A stretch of 64,000 nt of DNA from Globicatella sulfidifaciens DSM 15739 (GCF_900167405.1 NZ_FUWO01000006.1:1-64000), one strand, 5' to 3'. Shown: positions 1 through 9,512, counted from the stretch's first letter. The notes: generated from the letters alone by a model not told the origin. Made by a program: numbers and translations.

Positions 1-42
1 ACTTGGGTATAATTGCACTTTAATCGTTTTCGTTAACTGCAT
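1..42 (-). CDS. TnpB-like (IS200/IS605 OrfB) transposase, N-terminal 14 codons only
   Basis: A minus-strand reading frame begins at ATG 42-40 and runs off the left edge, giving MQLTKTIKVQLYPS. It is preceded at a normal distance by a GAGGAAAGAGGTGA ribosome site (about 46-60). This opening, with a 'KxxLYPT'-like beta strand, is typical of TnpB/OrfB proteins of IS605-type elements. Only 14 residues are visible, so the family call rests on that motif. Whether the gene is intact or linked to a TnpA cannot be seen. Confidence 0.45.
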   Translation of the reverse strand, partial: MQLTKTIKVQLYPS

Positions 43-206
43 CTTGTCACCTCTTTCCTCTTAAATACATTATACCATCTATTTAGTGAACACATTAACG
101 ATAACCTAGTAAAACCAACAAAAAGAGCTGCCTATTTCGCTAATTTCTCCTAGGTATTAATACCGAGGTTTACTTAGCTGACAGCTTGTATATGAAGGTA
201 TAAAAA

Positions 207-253
207 AATTGAGTGATAATTTCCGGTTAAATACCGAATTTTATCACTCAATT
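207..253 (-). terminator. Rho-independent terminator of the flavin-motif protein gene
   Basis: Arms 207-219 (AATTGAGTGATAA) and 241-253 are perfectly complementary, with an inner CGGT/ACCG pairing. Read on the minus strand, the stem is followed by seven T residues (positions 208-202). It lies about 100 bp after the stop codon of the secreted protein gene at 354. Confidence 0.8.
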
Positions 254-353
254 ATGCTGTTTGATAAAGAGTAGGGTGACATAGTGAAAATTATTTTATT
301 ACGATATCTTAGTCACGCTCTTATCTCCTAGCAAAGATTATTTGATTAATCCA

Positions 354-1409
354 TTATTTTTCAGCTACTTCTGCAATGGCTTGTAGGTAGTTAGCAGTAT
401 CGGCTAATGTAGCACCTGAAACAACATCAGATACATTTCCATCTTCACCTAAACCAGCAACTTCTTCAATGCCAGCTTTTAATTCTTCGATTGTTTTACC
501 ATTAGCATAAGCTGCAACCGCGTTTAAGTTATCTAAGTAGCTTACAGTAGAACCTGCTTTATCAGTCATCAATTTAGAATATCCTTCGTTATTAGCAATC
601 TTAGAAATTAATAGTGAGCCTTCTGCAATCCCTTTACCAAAATCAGCATCTGAGTTTGGTACACCTTTAAAGTCGCCACCTGCTTCAACGATTTGGAATT
701 CGTCAATAGCAGAAGCAACTACTTTATCGCCATCCACTGCAGCACTTACTAAAGCAAATGATTTAGTACCGTGAGGTGCCGCAATTTCTTGTTTTAATAC
801 TAGATTATCAGCGTTAGCTTCAACTCCAGTAAATTCATAACCTTCAGTTATAGCTTCCGCAATTGCTTTTAAGTAGCCTGATGTATCAGCTAAGGTAGCA
901 CCTGAAACAACATCAGATACATTCCCATCTTCACCTAATCCATCAACTTCTTCTACTAATGCTAAAATTTCATCAGCAGTTTTTCCTTTGGTAGCTTCAA
1001 TGATCGCTTTAAAGTTTTCCCCGATGGTGACAGTAGAGCCTGCTTTATCAGCCATTAATTTAGAGTAACCTTCATCGTTGTCTAATTTACCTACTAATAC
1101 TTGGCCTTCCGCATAGCCAGCACCAAAATCACTATCTGAGTTTGGAACACCTGTAAAGCCACCATCTTTGGCTACGAATTGAAATTCATCGATTACAGCA
1201 TCGACTAATTTGCCACCTTGTAATAAAACAGTTACAGCAGTGAATGCTTTGTCTCCGTGAGCTGCTGTATAGTAACGACGCATTGTGACAGCTTCTTCTT
1301 GAGCTTGCACAATAGCAATATCACCAGTAAATTGTGTCGCTACTGGAACAGCTACAGTAGCAGCTGATAACACTAGCAAACTAGATAAAACGATTTTTGA
1401 TAATTTCAT
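354..1409 (-). CDS. Secreted protein with two FMN-binding-like repeats and two flavinylation motifs
   Basis: The 351-residue product has a type I signal peptide (residues 1 to about 36, cleavage near VQA-QEE) with no lipobox cysteine. It then carries two homologous repeats of about 150 residues (48-186 and 212-348). Each repeat has VxxxxIDEFQ and ends in DVVSGAT (166-172 and 328-334), which fits the Dxx(S/T)GAT pattern on which ApbE transferases attach FMN to threonine. Known relatives in Firmicutes, such as PplA, take part in extracellular electron transfer. The function here is inferred from the motifs. The gene has its own promoter and terminator. No apbE or NADH dehydrogenase gene is adjacent, and with neither lipobox nor LPXTG the product is probably released or loosely bound. 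Confidence 0.75.
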   Translation of the reverse strand: MKLSKIVLSSLLVLSAATVAVPVATQFTGDIAIVQAQEEAVTMRRYYTAAHGDKAFTAVTVLLQGGKLVDAVIDEFQFVAKDGGFTGVPNSDSDFGAGYAEGQVLVGKLDNDEGYSKLMADKAGSTVTIGENFKAIIEATKGKTADEILALVEEVDGLGEDGNVSDVVSGATLADTSGYLKAIAEAITEGYEFTGVEANADNLVLKQEIAAPHGTKSFALVSAAVDGDKVVASAIDEFQIVEAGGDFKGVPNSDADFGKGIAEGSLLISKIANNEGYSKLMTDKAGSTVSYLDNLNAVAAYANGKTIEELKAGIEEVAGLGEDGNVSDVVSGATLADTANYLQAIAEVAEK

Positions 1410-1438
1410 GTGAAATTCCTCCTAAACTTGATAGCTAA

Positions 1439-1467
1439 ATTATAGCATAGGATTAATTTATTGTGAA
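1439..1467 (-). promoter_or_regulatory. Promoter of the secreted flavin-motif protein
   Basis: On the minus strand a TTCACA -35 (1467-1462) is separated by exactly 17 bp from a consensus TATAAT -10 (1444-1439). It lies about 30 bp upstream of the ATG, with an AGGAGG ribosome site between. Confidence 0.75.
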
Positions 1468-1631
1468 TCCTTTCATAGATAATTTTTATAATAAAATGAA
1501 AAATGCTTCACAAATTTTAGTAAATAGTGTATTCGCGAAAGTTTACGTATTTATAGATAATAATGAGTTAATCATGACTTGCCGTGAAAGATCATGTTAA
1601 GAAATAATCTATTAGCTAAGGGGGAGAGATT

Positions 1632-2276
1632 GTGAATAAAATTAGCGATATTTTCAAAGAAAACAAAGTGATGCTTGTGATATTTATTTTAGGTATCGTT
1701 TATTTTCTGTTTCAAAACCAACCAAAACCTGTATCAATTTTATCAGAAAGCGGAGAGATGATAATGGATGAGGACCTCTTAACCATGTCGACTACTGACT
1801 CAACGGAAATAACAACCCAAGAAATGATTATTTATGTAGATATTAAAGGTGAGGTTAGAGATCCGGGTGTTTATCAATTATCAAATGGTGCGAGGGTCAT
1901 GGATGCGATTGAGTCTGCCGGAGGGTTAACCAATGAAGCCGATGAAAACCAATTAAATTTAGCTTTATTACTCAGTGATCAAATGGTGATAGTGGTGCCA
2001 AACATCAATCAAACCTTGGAAGAAGAGTTTTCGATGGTCAATTATTTTGCTAATGAAACAGATGAAGATCCTCATAATGAATTAAAAATTAATATTAATG
2101 TTGCAGATGTAGCCGAATTGACTTTACTGCCTGGTATTGGTGAAAAAAAGGCGCAGGCAATTATCGACTATCGTGAGGAATATGGTTCTTATCAAACAAT
2201 TGAAGACTTAATGAATGTGAGTGGCATTGGTCAAAAAACTTTTGATAAGTTATCAAGTATGATTTCGATAAAATAA
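1632..2276 (+). CDS. comEA: Late competence DNA receptor ComEA
   Basis: The 214-residue protein has one N-terminal membrane helix (about 13-28), a SLBB-type domain (about 66-122) and a tandem helix-hairpin-helix DNA-binding domain (about 153-208) containing LLPGIGEKKAQAI and VSGIGQKTF. ComEA binds incoming double-stranded DNA outside the membrane and passes it to the ComEC channel. The start is GTG 1632 after AAGGGGGAGAG. Its TAA overlaps the possible ATG of comEC by one base, so the two are probably translationally coupled. No comEB lies between them. No competence sigma-factor box could be assigned upstream. Confidence 0.93.
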   Translation: MNKISDIFKENKVMLVIFILGIVYFLFQNQPKPVSILSESGEMIMDEDLLTMSTTDSTEITTQEMIIYVDIKGEVRDPGVYQLSNGARVMDAIESAGGLTNEADENQLNLALLLSDQMVIVVPNINQTLEEEFSMVNYFANETDEDPHNELKININVADVAELTLLPGIGEKKAQAIIDYREEYGSYQTIEDLMNVSGIGQKTFDKLSSMISIK

Positions 2277-4519
2277 TGATACAAAGGATAATCAAGATGA
2301 AATATTTAAACAATCAATGGATTTTCCTGGCTATTATGGCCTATATTGTTCAAAATTTTTGGTTAACGCTACATTGGGGATGGGGATTACTAGGGGTTGC
2401 TTTTTTTATCCGCTGTCTGTTTTTAACTAAAATATTGAAACAATTTGTTTTCATCGTCATTGTAATCAGTAGTGTGGTCACCTTTAGAACCCGCACGCAA
2501 CCTCTAATATCACAAGAGGAAAATACTTATTTATTGCAAATCGACCCGATATACTTAAAAGGCGATGAAGAATATATAACGGGACGAGCCAAACTATGGT
2601 CACAAGGAGAATGGTTAACTATCAATGTTAAAGGGAGTCAATTATCAACACTTCATCAATTGGATCAAGTGACCTTATTGCAAGTAAAAGGGCGTGTAAC
2701 GATACCAGAAGGTGCTAGAAATTTTGGTGGCTTCAATTATCAAAAATATTTACAATCACAAAACATTGATTATCAAATTGAAATTAAAACAATTGAAAGA
2801 GCTCAATCGGTTAACAACTTTTTTTGTTACTTTTTAAATTGGCGATGGCAATTGTTAAATCATTTTCAAAAATTGGATCATATTCGTTTGTTCAGTCTTT
2901 ATAATCGCTTAATTTGGAATTTATCATCAACTCAATATAAGACGCACCGTGAACGCTTAATAGAATTTGGCATCATCCATTTTTTTGCTATTTCAGGTTT
3001 TCATGTCACTTTAATAAAAAACAATATCGATTATTTATTAAGACGATTGGGCATCATCAATGAGGTAGGGAGTCTGATAATAGATGGATTGTTAATTGGC
3101 TATACTTTTTTAACCTGTTTTCCAGTTGGAGTAGTAAGAAGCGTTGGCAGTCACTTTCTGAAAAAATATGGGTCACTCTCGCGAATGGATAATTTAAGTC
3201 TGCTGGTTTTAGCTTTTCTCTGGTTCAATCCTAGAATTGTGTTATCCACGGGCTTTCAATTAAGTTTCTTAATCTCGTATATTTTGATTTTTATTGAAAA
3301 AATTCCGAAACCTTTACCTTTTTCGCAATCTATCCAATTAGCCATCATCTGTACGCTATTTACTTGGCCCATCACGATGCGACAAAATTATTATTGGTAT
3401 CCTCTCCAATTCATTTGGGGTCTGATTATTGGCAAAGTGTTTGATTGGGGTATTTTTCCATTAGCTGTATTATTAACGCTCCTATCTTTTTCGCCAAAAG
3501 GACAGCTACTCGTTCAGCGTTTTGATTTTCTACTTGAACCGATTGAATTATTCCAACCGAAAATATTAGTCGGTCATTATTCTTGGGTTTTTGTCATCGT
3601 ATTGATGGCAGTTGCAGGTAGATGGTTGGTAGATTGGCAACAAGCGTGGAAATTCACCATTATCAGCTATATAGGATTGATCTTAATAAGTGGAAGATGT
3701 CATTTTGAACGGATAATAGTATTAGATGTTGGACAAGGCGATGCTGTTTTATACCAAGCTGCCTTTTCTAATCAAGGCTGGTTGATAGATGTCGGGGGTA
3801 AAGTTTCCTGGAATCGTGATGCAAATAGTTCTCAAGATCAGCCAGAAGAAAATTATGCCAAGAAAACCATTTTGTCTGCTTTAGCTGCGTTAGGCGTTCG
3901 GCAATTAGAAGGGATTGTCATTACCCATCCTGATGCTGACCACTTTGCTAATTTACCGGCAATTATCAAAACTATCCCTGTGAAAGAAATCGTCATTTCC
4001 AATATAGGATTCCATCATCAAAACTGGCAACAAGTAATGGGACCTTATCAGAATCAGTTACGATTAACAATTTTAGAAGCGCCTGGTTGGCAGACAATTA
4101 TCCCTGATACATTATGGGGATGGTTTGATACTAATGCGCCAAGGGAAGATTTAAATGAAAGTTCAATTGTCACCCTGTTAAAATTATCGAATCGCTCATT
4201 CTTAAATATGGGAGATTTAGGAAAAATTGGTGAGCAAAAATTATTAACGACAACACCTAATTTGGACATCAATCTGCTAAAAGTTGGGCATCACGGTAGC
4301 AATACCAGTACTAGTAAACAATTAATTGAGCAAACAACACCAGAAATGGCGCTTATTTCTGTGGGGAAAAACAATCGTTATGGACATCCTCATCAAGAAG
4401 TCACGGTGCTTTTACAGCAAGAACAAATCCCTTATCTATCGACTGCAGATAATGGAGCCATTGAAATAATGGTTATTCCCTTTAACGGTATTAACATTCG
4501 ACATGCATTATCACCATAA
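2276..4519 (+). CDS. comEC: Competence DNA-uptake channel ComEC
   Basis: The 747-residue multi-pass membrane protein has an N-terminal soluble domain after the first helices, a competence transmembrane domain with the 'FGIIHFFAISGFHVT' segment near residue 240, and a C-terminal metallo-beta-lactamase domain from about residue 480. That domain holds THPDADHF near 550 and VGHHGS, the putative nuclease that degrades the non-transported strand. An internal ATG at 2297 (MKYLNN) has an AAAGGA site 8 bp upstream and may be the real start. It appears intact, so transformation competence is possible. holA, a common downstream neighbour, is not here. Confidence 0.93.
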   Translation: MIQRIIKMKYLNNQWIFLAIMAYIVQNFWLTLHWGWGLLGVAFFIRCLFLTKILKQFVFIVIVISSVVTFRTRTQPLISQEENTYLLQIDPIYLKGDEEYITGRAKLWSQGEWLTINVKGSQLSTLHQLDQVTLLQVKGRVTIPEGARNFGGFNYQKYLQSQNIDYQIEIKTIERAQSVNNFFCYFLNWRWQLLNHFQKLDHIRLFSLYNRLIWNLSSTQYKTHRERLIEFGIIHFFAISGFHVTLIKNNIDYLLRRLGIINEVGSLIIDGLLIGYTFLTCFPVGVVRSVGSHFLKKYGSLSRMDNLSLLVLAFLWFNPRIVLSTGFQLSFLISYILIFIEKIPKPLPFSQSIQLAIICTLFTWPITMRQNYYWYPLQFIWGLIIGKVFDWGIFPLAVLLTLLSFSPKGQLLVQRFDFLLEPIELFQPKILVGHYSWVFVIVLMAVAGRWLVDWQQAWKFTIISYIGLILISGRCHFERIIVLDVGQGDAVLYQAAFSNQGWLIDVGGKVSWNRDANSSQDQPEENYAKKTILSALAALGVRQLEGIVITHPDADHFANLPAIIKTIPVKEIVISNIGFHHQNWQQVMGPYQNQLRLTILEAPGWQTIIPDTLWGWFDTNAPREDLNESSIVTLLKLSNRSFLNMGDLGKIGEQKLLTTTPNLDINLLKVGHHGSNTSTSKQLIEQTTPEMALISVGKNNRYGHPHQEVTVLLQQEQIPYLSTADNGAIEIMVIPFNGINIRHALSP

Positions 4520-4990
4520 TGTCAATCTAAAATCATGTGTTGTTCAGTTATTAGTCATTAATAAAAAAAGTAGCTAATATACGCATTGTTATGACTGTGC
4601 AAGCGACGTAATTTAAAATCCGATAAACTTAGAATGTTTGCAGTGAAAAATTGCGTAAACAAGAATTTTAATAGAACGATTGAAGTGAAAGTAAAGGAAA
4701 GTCTAATTTTTATTATGAGAATTGAATGAATGGTAGGGAATATATGGAACTTTATCTTGATTAATGGTGGCAGAGATACTCACTAGTCATTAAGGGGAAT
4801 ACTGGATCGGCGACATTTTGAATGCGTTTTAATAAGACAGTATCATTTACCGTTAATAAACTAGTAAAATTATAGAGAGGAATGCTTTTAATTCAATGGC
4901 TTAAATGATATAATCTAATAGATAGACTGTACATTTGTAGAAAAGTGATGATAGAAATGTATTTTTGAAGGATTAGAGGAGCGAACGACA
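4520..4990. other. Intergenic region between comEC and ezrA, no gene seen
   Basis: These 471 bp hold no convincing reading frame or strong hairpin. A TATAAT at about 4910-4915 may be the -10 element for ezrA, but no good -35 accompanies it. The stretch is AT-rich and looks like decayed sequence. Confidence 0.5.
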
Positions 4991-6709
4991 TTGAGATTTA
5001 CGGATATATTATTTATAATCGTCATTCTGGTGTTAGTTGGGTATGGGGTTTTCTTTTATATGAAGAGCCAACTAGCAAAGGATATTAATGAATTAGAAAA
5101 AAGAAAAGATCGTGTGATGGAAGTTTCAATACCTGACCAATTATTTACGTTAAAAAATATGGAATTATCGGGTCAAACAAAACGCCAATACGAAAATTTA
5201 GTCGCAAATTGGCAAACTATTACCAATTACCAATTTACTGAGATTGAAGCTGCACTCGTTGGAGCTGAACAATTTGCAGATCAAATGAACATTGTAAAAT
5301 CTAAAAAGGTTTTAGAAGATGCTCGCGAAATGTTAGACGAAACCGAAGCGCAAGTGGACGATTTAATCGAAGCATTAAAAGAGCTATTAAGCGTTGATGA
5401 ACAAAACCGTGAAGAAATTGAAGCGTTATTAGAACGTTACAATACAGCACGTAAAAGTGTGATGAATCATAGTTTCGATTATGGTCCTGCCATTGAAACT
5501 TTAGAGAAAAATTTACAGTATTTAGAATTAAATTTTACTAAATATAATGAATTAACCACATCGGGTGACCATTTAGAAGCGAAAGAAATGCTAGCTGTTA
5601 TTGAATCAGATTTATCAAGTTTGGAAGAAATTTTAGAAAAAATTCCCGCAATGTATAACCAGATCAAGAATAAATATGAAGATTCAATTGAAGATTTACG
5701 CGATGGTTATCAAAAGATGGTTGAAAGTCACTTTAAATTTGGTGATATTAATATTCCTGAAGAAATTGATGCTGTTCAAGAATTACTTGATGAAGCTAAA
5801 ATTAAAATTAAAAATGCAGACTTAGTTGAAGCCAAAACGCAAATGGATAAAGCAGAACGTGAAATTAACTCGTTATACGAATTGATGGAAAGTGAAATTG
5901 CTTCAAAAGAATTTGTTAATAAGAATATTAACCAATTAGGCGCACAATTAGACCAGGTTTCTGAAAATAACCGTTATGCTGGCATTGAAGTCGATCGCAT
6001 TTCTCAAAGTTATATTTTACATAATAATGAATTAGATCAAGTATCAGAATTAACCGAACAAATCCGTAATGAGTATCAACGATTCAATGATATTGTTGGG
6101 CAAATTAATGATCATACAGTGATTTATACTAAGGTTGAATCTGACATTAAGAAAATCAAGAAACGCGTCGAAGAAATTGATGAAAAACAAAATCAGTTAG
6201 TTCAAGTTTTATCGGATATGAATCATAAAGAAAAAGAAACGAAACAAAACTTAGAGCTTTATGAAATGGATTTACGTAATTATAAACGTAGAATTGAAAA
6301 ACATCATTTACCTGGCTTAAATGATAATTACTATACCTTATTCTTTAAAGTAACCGATCAAATTGAAGAGCTAGCAAAACTACTTAATAAAGTACGAATC
6401 GACATGTTTGAAATTGAAACATTAGAAGCAAGATTAGTCGAAAATTTAAATAAATTAGAAGAGTTAACGGAACAAACGATTGATAATGCTATGTTAACGG
6501 AATACATGATTCAACATAGTAATCGATTCCGATACGATTATCCTGAAGTGGATGATGCCATTAAAGAAGCACAATATTTATTCCACCAAGATTTCCGGTA
6601 TGGTGATAGCTTAGCCGTGATTGAAAAAGCCTTACGCCGCATCGATCAAGAAGCTCCAACGCAAGTTCGTCGTATGTATCATAAAGAAAAACAAAGTCGG
6701 ATTTATTAA
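4991..6709 (+). CDS. ezrA: Septation ring formation regulator EzrA
   Basis: The 572-residue protein has one N-terminal membrane anchor (about residues 5-24) with a tiny extracellular end, then an entirely helical, Glu/Lys/Gln-rich cytoplasmic region of spectrin-like coiled coils. This is the architecture and usual length of EzrA, which restrains FtsZ assembly away from mid-cell and links FtsZ to cell-wall synthesis at the septum. It is typical of low-GC Gram-positives. The start is TTG 4991 after GAGGAG. A strong terminator follows at 6717-6760, so it is separate from the downstream nifS-thiI pair. Confidence 0.93.
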   Translation: MRFTDILFIIVILVLVGYGVFFYMKSQLAKDINELEKRKDRVMEVSIPDQLFTLKNMELSGQTKRQYENLVANWQTITNYQFTEIEAALVGAEQFADQMNIVKSKKVLEDAREMLDETEAQVDDLIEALKELLSVDEQNREEIEALLERYNTARKSVMNHSFDYGPAIETLEKNLQYLELNFTKYNELTTSGDHLEAKEMLAVIESDLSSLEEILEKIPAMYNQIKNKYEDSIEDLRDGYQKMVESHFKFGDINIPEEIDAVQELLDEAKIKIKNADLVEAKTQMDKAEREINSLYELMESEIASKEFVNKNINQLGAQLDQVSENNRYAGIEVDRISQSYILHNNELDQVSELTEQIRNEYQRFNDIVGQINDHTVIYTKVESDIKKIKKRVEEIDEKQNQLVQVLSDMNHKEKETKQNLELYEMDLRNYKRRIEKHHLPGLNDNYYTLFFKVTDQIEELAKLLNKVRIDMFEIETLEARLVENLNKLEELTEQTIDNAMLTEYMIQHSNRFRYDYPEVDDAIKEAQYLFHQDFRYGDSLAVIEKALRRIDQEAPTQVRRMYHKEKQSRIY

Positions 6710-6716
6710 TGATTTG

Positions 6717-6760
6717 AAACGATTAGATAAGTACTGCTCAAGTACCGTCTAATCGTTTTT
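6717..6760 (+). terminator. Terminator after ezrA
   Basis: AAACGATTAGA (6717-6727) pairs with TCTAATCGTTT, with a further inner stem, and ends in a T run at 6756-6760. Confidence 0.85.
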
Positions 6761-6795
6761 AAATCGCACTGACATCAAATGAAGGAAGGTTAAAA

Positions 6796-7929
6796 ATGTT
6801 ATATTTTGATAATAGTGCTACCACAATGCCTGATCAATCGGTATTAGACACCTATTTACAAGTATCAAAGGAATATTTTGCGAATCCATCAAGTTTACAT
6901 GAATTAGGTGTTAAATCAAAAAAATTATTAGAACAAGCTCGCTCACAAGTCGCTGAAATCTTACAAGTCAAAACGAACGAAGTTTATTTTACTTCTAGTG
7001 GAACTGAAGCCAATAACTGGGTATTACAAGCAGTAGTGCGTGAGTTGAGTAAGCATCGTCCCAATGCAAAACGGATTTTGATTTCAGCGATTGAACATCC
7101 CTCGGTATATGAGCAAATTAATTTACTTTTGTCTGAAAATTATAGGATTGAACGAATCAGTGTGAACCCACAAGGAGAAATTGATCTTCCAGCATTACAA
7201 GAACAGTTGGACTCCGATGTCCTATTAATCTCAACGATGGCAGTCAATAATGAAGTAGGTGCGGTTCAACCGTTGGAGCAAATTGCTGAACTGTTGGCAA
7301 AACACCCGCAAATCATTTGGCATGTAGATGCTGTGCAAGCTGTTACTACCCAATTATCTCTGTTACATAATTCGCGCATCGATGCAATGACTTTGTCGGG
7401 ACATAAATTTCATGCTGGACGAGGTACTGGGATTTTAACCTTAAAACAAAAAGTTAACACACAGCCCTTTATATATGGTGGCGGTCAAGAAAAAGGATTA
7501 CGCAGTAGTACTGAAAATTTAGCTAGTATTGTAGCAACTGCCAAAGCACTACGTCTTGCAAGTACCAAACAAGAAGCAGTGAAGCAAAACCTGGCTAAAT
7601 TCCGTCGATCATTAATCGAAGCATTTGAAGCACAAAATTGGCAAGTGTTTGCCGAAGCATCGGCTAGTGAACATATTTTATGTGTGGCCTATCCGTCAAT
7701 TCCTGGCGAGGTGTTAGTACATGCATTTGAAACGGAAGGTGTCATGATTTCAACTACGAGTGCCTGTTCAAGTCGCAAGCATCAAGTGCATTCGACACTA
7801 AAAGCAATGGGGGTTCCTGATAACATTTCAGAATCGGCAGTACGCCTGAGTATGTCGAGTTTGACTACCAGCACGCAAGTTAATGAACTTATTAAAATTA
7901 TTGAAAAAGTCACTGCTAAATTTGCTTAA
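6796..7929 (+). CDS. Cysteine desulfurase (NifS/IscS class) dedicated to ThiI
   Basis: This 377-residue PLP enzyme takes sulfur from L-cysteine. The PLP lysine is K204 in SGHKFHAGRG, the pyrophosphate-side motif is SSGTEANNW, and the catalytic cysteine is C324 in TSACSSRKH. The short cysteine loop fits the NifS/IscS group rather than SufS. Directly downstream is thiI, the same pairing as NifZ-ThiI in Bacillus subtilis, where the desulfurase feeds sulfur for 4-thiouridine in tRNA. The start is ATG 6796 after GAAGGAAGG. A minor role in thiamine or Fe-S sulfur supply is possible but not shown. Confidence 0.93.
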   Translation: MLYFDNSATTMPDQSVLDTYLQVSKEYFANPSSLHELGVKSKKLLEQARSQVAEILQVKTNEVYFTSSGTEANNWVLQAVVRELSKHRPNAKRILISAIEHPSVYEQINLLLSENYRIERISVNPQGEIDLPALQEQLDSDVLLISTMAVNNEVGAVQPLEQIAELLAKHPQIIWHVDAVQAVTTQLSLLHNSRIDAMTLSGHKFHAGRGTGILTLKQKVNTQPFIYGGGQEKGLRSSTENLASIVATAKALRLASTKQEAVKQNLAKFRRSLIEAFEAQNWQVFAEASASEHILCVAYPSIPGEVLVHAFETEGVMISTTSACSSRKHQVHSTLKAMGVPDNISESAVRLSMSSLTTSTQVNELIKIIEKVTAKFA

Positions 7930-7934
7930 AAGAT

Positions 7935-8115
7935 AAAATGAGTCGCTGCAAAAAGTAAAAAATAGCTGCTGAGTCAATTTAAAAAGGAAACTAATATCAG
8001 TATAGGCGATTCAATGCTAAAGAATATCAGCTGAGGCGATAAAAAAGTAAAACAATATTAGTATGGTCGAATCCAATCGAAAATAAATAGCTTAGTCGCT
8101 TTAGAAACTAAATAA
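7935..8115. repeat. Degenerate tandem repeat, about 31-bp unit, between nifS and thiI
   Basis: About five diverged copies of a roughly 31-bp unit can be aligned on a shared 'AATATCAGTATAGGCGAT' core (near 7995, 8025 and 8056), with weaker flanking copies. It contains no reading frame. It resembles in style, though not in sequence, the repeat tracts at 13974-14185 and 20285-20525. Confidence 0.5.
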
Positions 8116-8134
8116 TTAATAATAAGGAGTTAGT

Positions 8135-9346
8135 ATGCATCAATTAGTTATTCATTATGGCGAATTATCCACGAAAGGTCGTAATCGTAAGTCTTTTCAA
8201 CAACGATTAGCTGAACATATTCGTCTTCAAACCAAACATTTAGAAAACATAAAAATTACTGTCAATCATGATTTTATGCATTTATTATGGGAACACACTC
8301 CCGTTGCAGAAATTGTTGAAATATTAAAGACAATACCGGGGATTTCTAGATTTGAGCCGGTTCATCGGGTGGAAAAAGACCTCGAACAAATTAAAAACAA
8401 AGCACTGGAATTATTCGAAGAATTAACGATTAAGGAAGGGGATACGTTCCGTGTCGTAGCGAAACGCTCTGATAAGTCATTCAAATATGACACAATAAGT
8501 TTACAACGTGAAGTAGGGCATGTAATTGGTGAACGTTATCCGGAAATGGGCGTTGATCTACGTCGTCCGACCCATACATTATCGATTAGTATCCATCAAA
8601 ATACCGGTGCTAACTTGAGCTTAGTTTCATATCAAGGATTGGGTGGTTTACCATATGGAACAAGTGGTAAAGGGTTATTGATGTTGTCAGGTGGTTTTGA
8701 TTCACCAATTGCGGGTTATCAAATGATTAAACGTGGATTGGAAATTGAAGCTGTTCATTTTAGTAGTCCGCCTTATACAAGTCCACAGGCACTGGATAAG
8801 ACTAAACGTTTAACGTCAGTTTTAGCCAAGTATGCTAAACCTATTCATTTTATCAATGTCCCTTTTACCAAAATACAAGAAGCAATTAAAGAAACGGTTC
8901 CCGATGAATATTCAATGACTGTCATGCGTCGGATGATGATTCGTATTATGGATCAACTATTAATCGAACGTCAGGCAGAAGCCATTGTAACAGGAGAATC
9001 TTTAGGGCAAGTAGCGAGTCAAACATTGACGAGTATGAATGTCATTAATTCGGTGACACATTCTCCGGTTTTAAGACCGTTAATTGCAGTTGACAAAAAT
9101 GAAATCATCGAGTTAGCTGAAAAAGTAGGCACTTATGATATTAGTAATGAACCTTATGAGGACTGCTGTACGGTTTTTGCACCATCTTCGCCAAAGACAA
9201 AGCCACGTCAAGGGAAAATTGAGTTTTTAGAAGAATCCTTAGACATTGAAGCTTTAGTTCAAGATGCCGTGCAAAACATAGAAATTGAAGTGATTGATGC
9301 GCAATATATTACGAGTCAACAAGCTGAATTTGACGATTTATTATAA
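8135..9346 (+). CDS. thiI: tRNA 4-thiouridine synthetase ThiI
   Basis: The 403-residue protein has an N-terminal ferredoxin-like region, a THUMP RNA-binding domain (about 60-165) and a PP-loop ATPase domain with MLSGGFDSPIAG near residue 182. It adenylates U8 of tRNA and replaces oxygen with sulfur from the partner desulfurase. It lacks the C-terminal rhodanese domain of the enterobacterial form, as is normal in Firmicutes. The start is ATG 8135 after AAGGAG. Although the name suggests thiamine, no thiazole synthesis genes are nearby, so tRNA modification is the main inferred role. Confidence 0.95.
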   Translation: MHQLVIHYGELSTKGRNRKSFQQRLAEHIRLQTKHLENIKITVNHDFMHLLWEHTPVAEIVEILKTIPGISRFEPVHRVEKDLEQIKNKALELFEELTIKEGDTFRVVAKRSDKSFKYDTISLQREVGHVIGERYPEMGVDLRRPTHTLSISIHQNTGANLSLVSYQGLGGLPYGTSGKGLLMLSGGFDSPIAGYQMIKRGLEIEAVHFSSPPYTSPQALDKTKRLTSVLAKYAKPIHFINVPFTKIQEAIKETVPDEYSMTVMRRMMIRIMDQLLIERQAEAIVTGESLGQVASQTLTSMNVINSVTHSPVLRPLIAVDKNEIIELAEKVGTYDISNEPYEDCCTVFAPSSPKTKPRQGKIEFLEESLDIEALVQDAVQNIEIEVIDAQYITSQQAEFDDLL

Positions 9347-9468
9347 ACATAAATTTGGCCGGTGACAGCCTGCACTTCGTTATTGGATATAAAATCAAAA
9401 GGTTTATTATAAACATCCCTTCGGCTAGAGACAGATTACATTTCGATATTGTTCACAAAATTAATATA

Positions 9469-9512
9469 ACAACTGCAAGCACTTCCTTTGTGTAATGGCG
9501 GTTGTTTTTTGT
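9469..9512 (+). terminator. Terminator after thiI
   Basis: ACAACTGC (9469-9476) pairs with GCGGTTGT (9498-9505, one G-U pair), with an inner GCAC/GTGT pairing, followed by a T run to 9510. Confidence 0.7.

Noticed and set aside
1525-1562. Competence sigma-factor box before comEA
   Set aside because: TATTCGCG and TACGTATT resemble parts of a cin-box, but neither matches TACGAATA well enough or in the right orientation.
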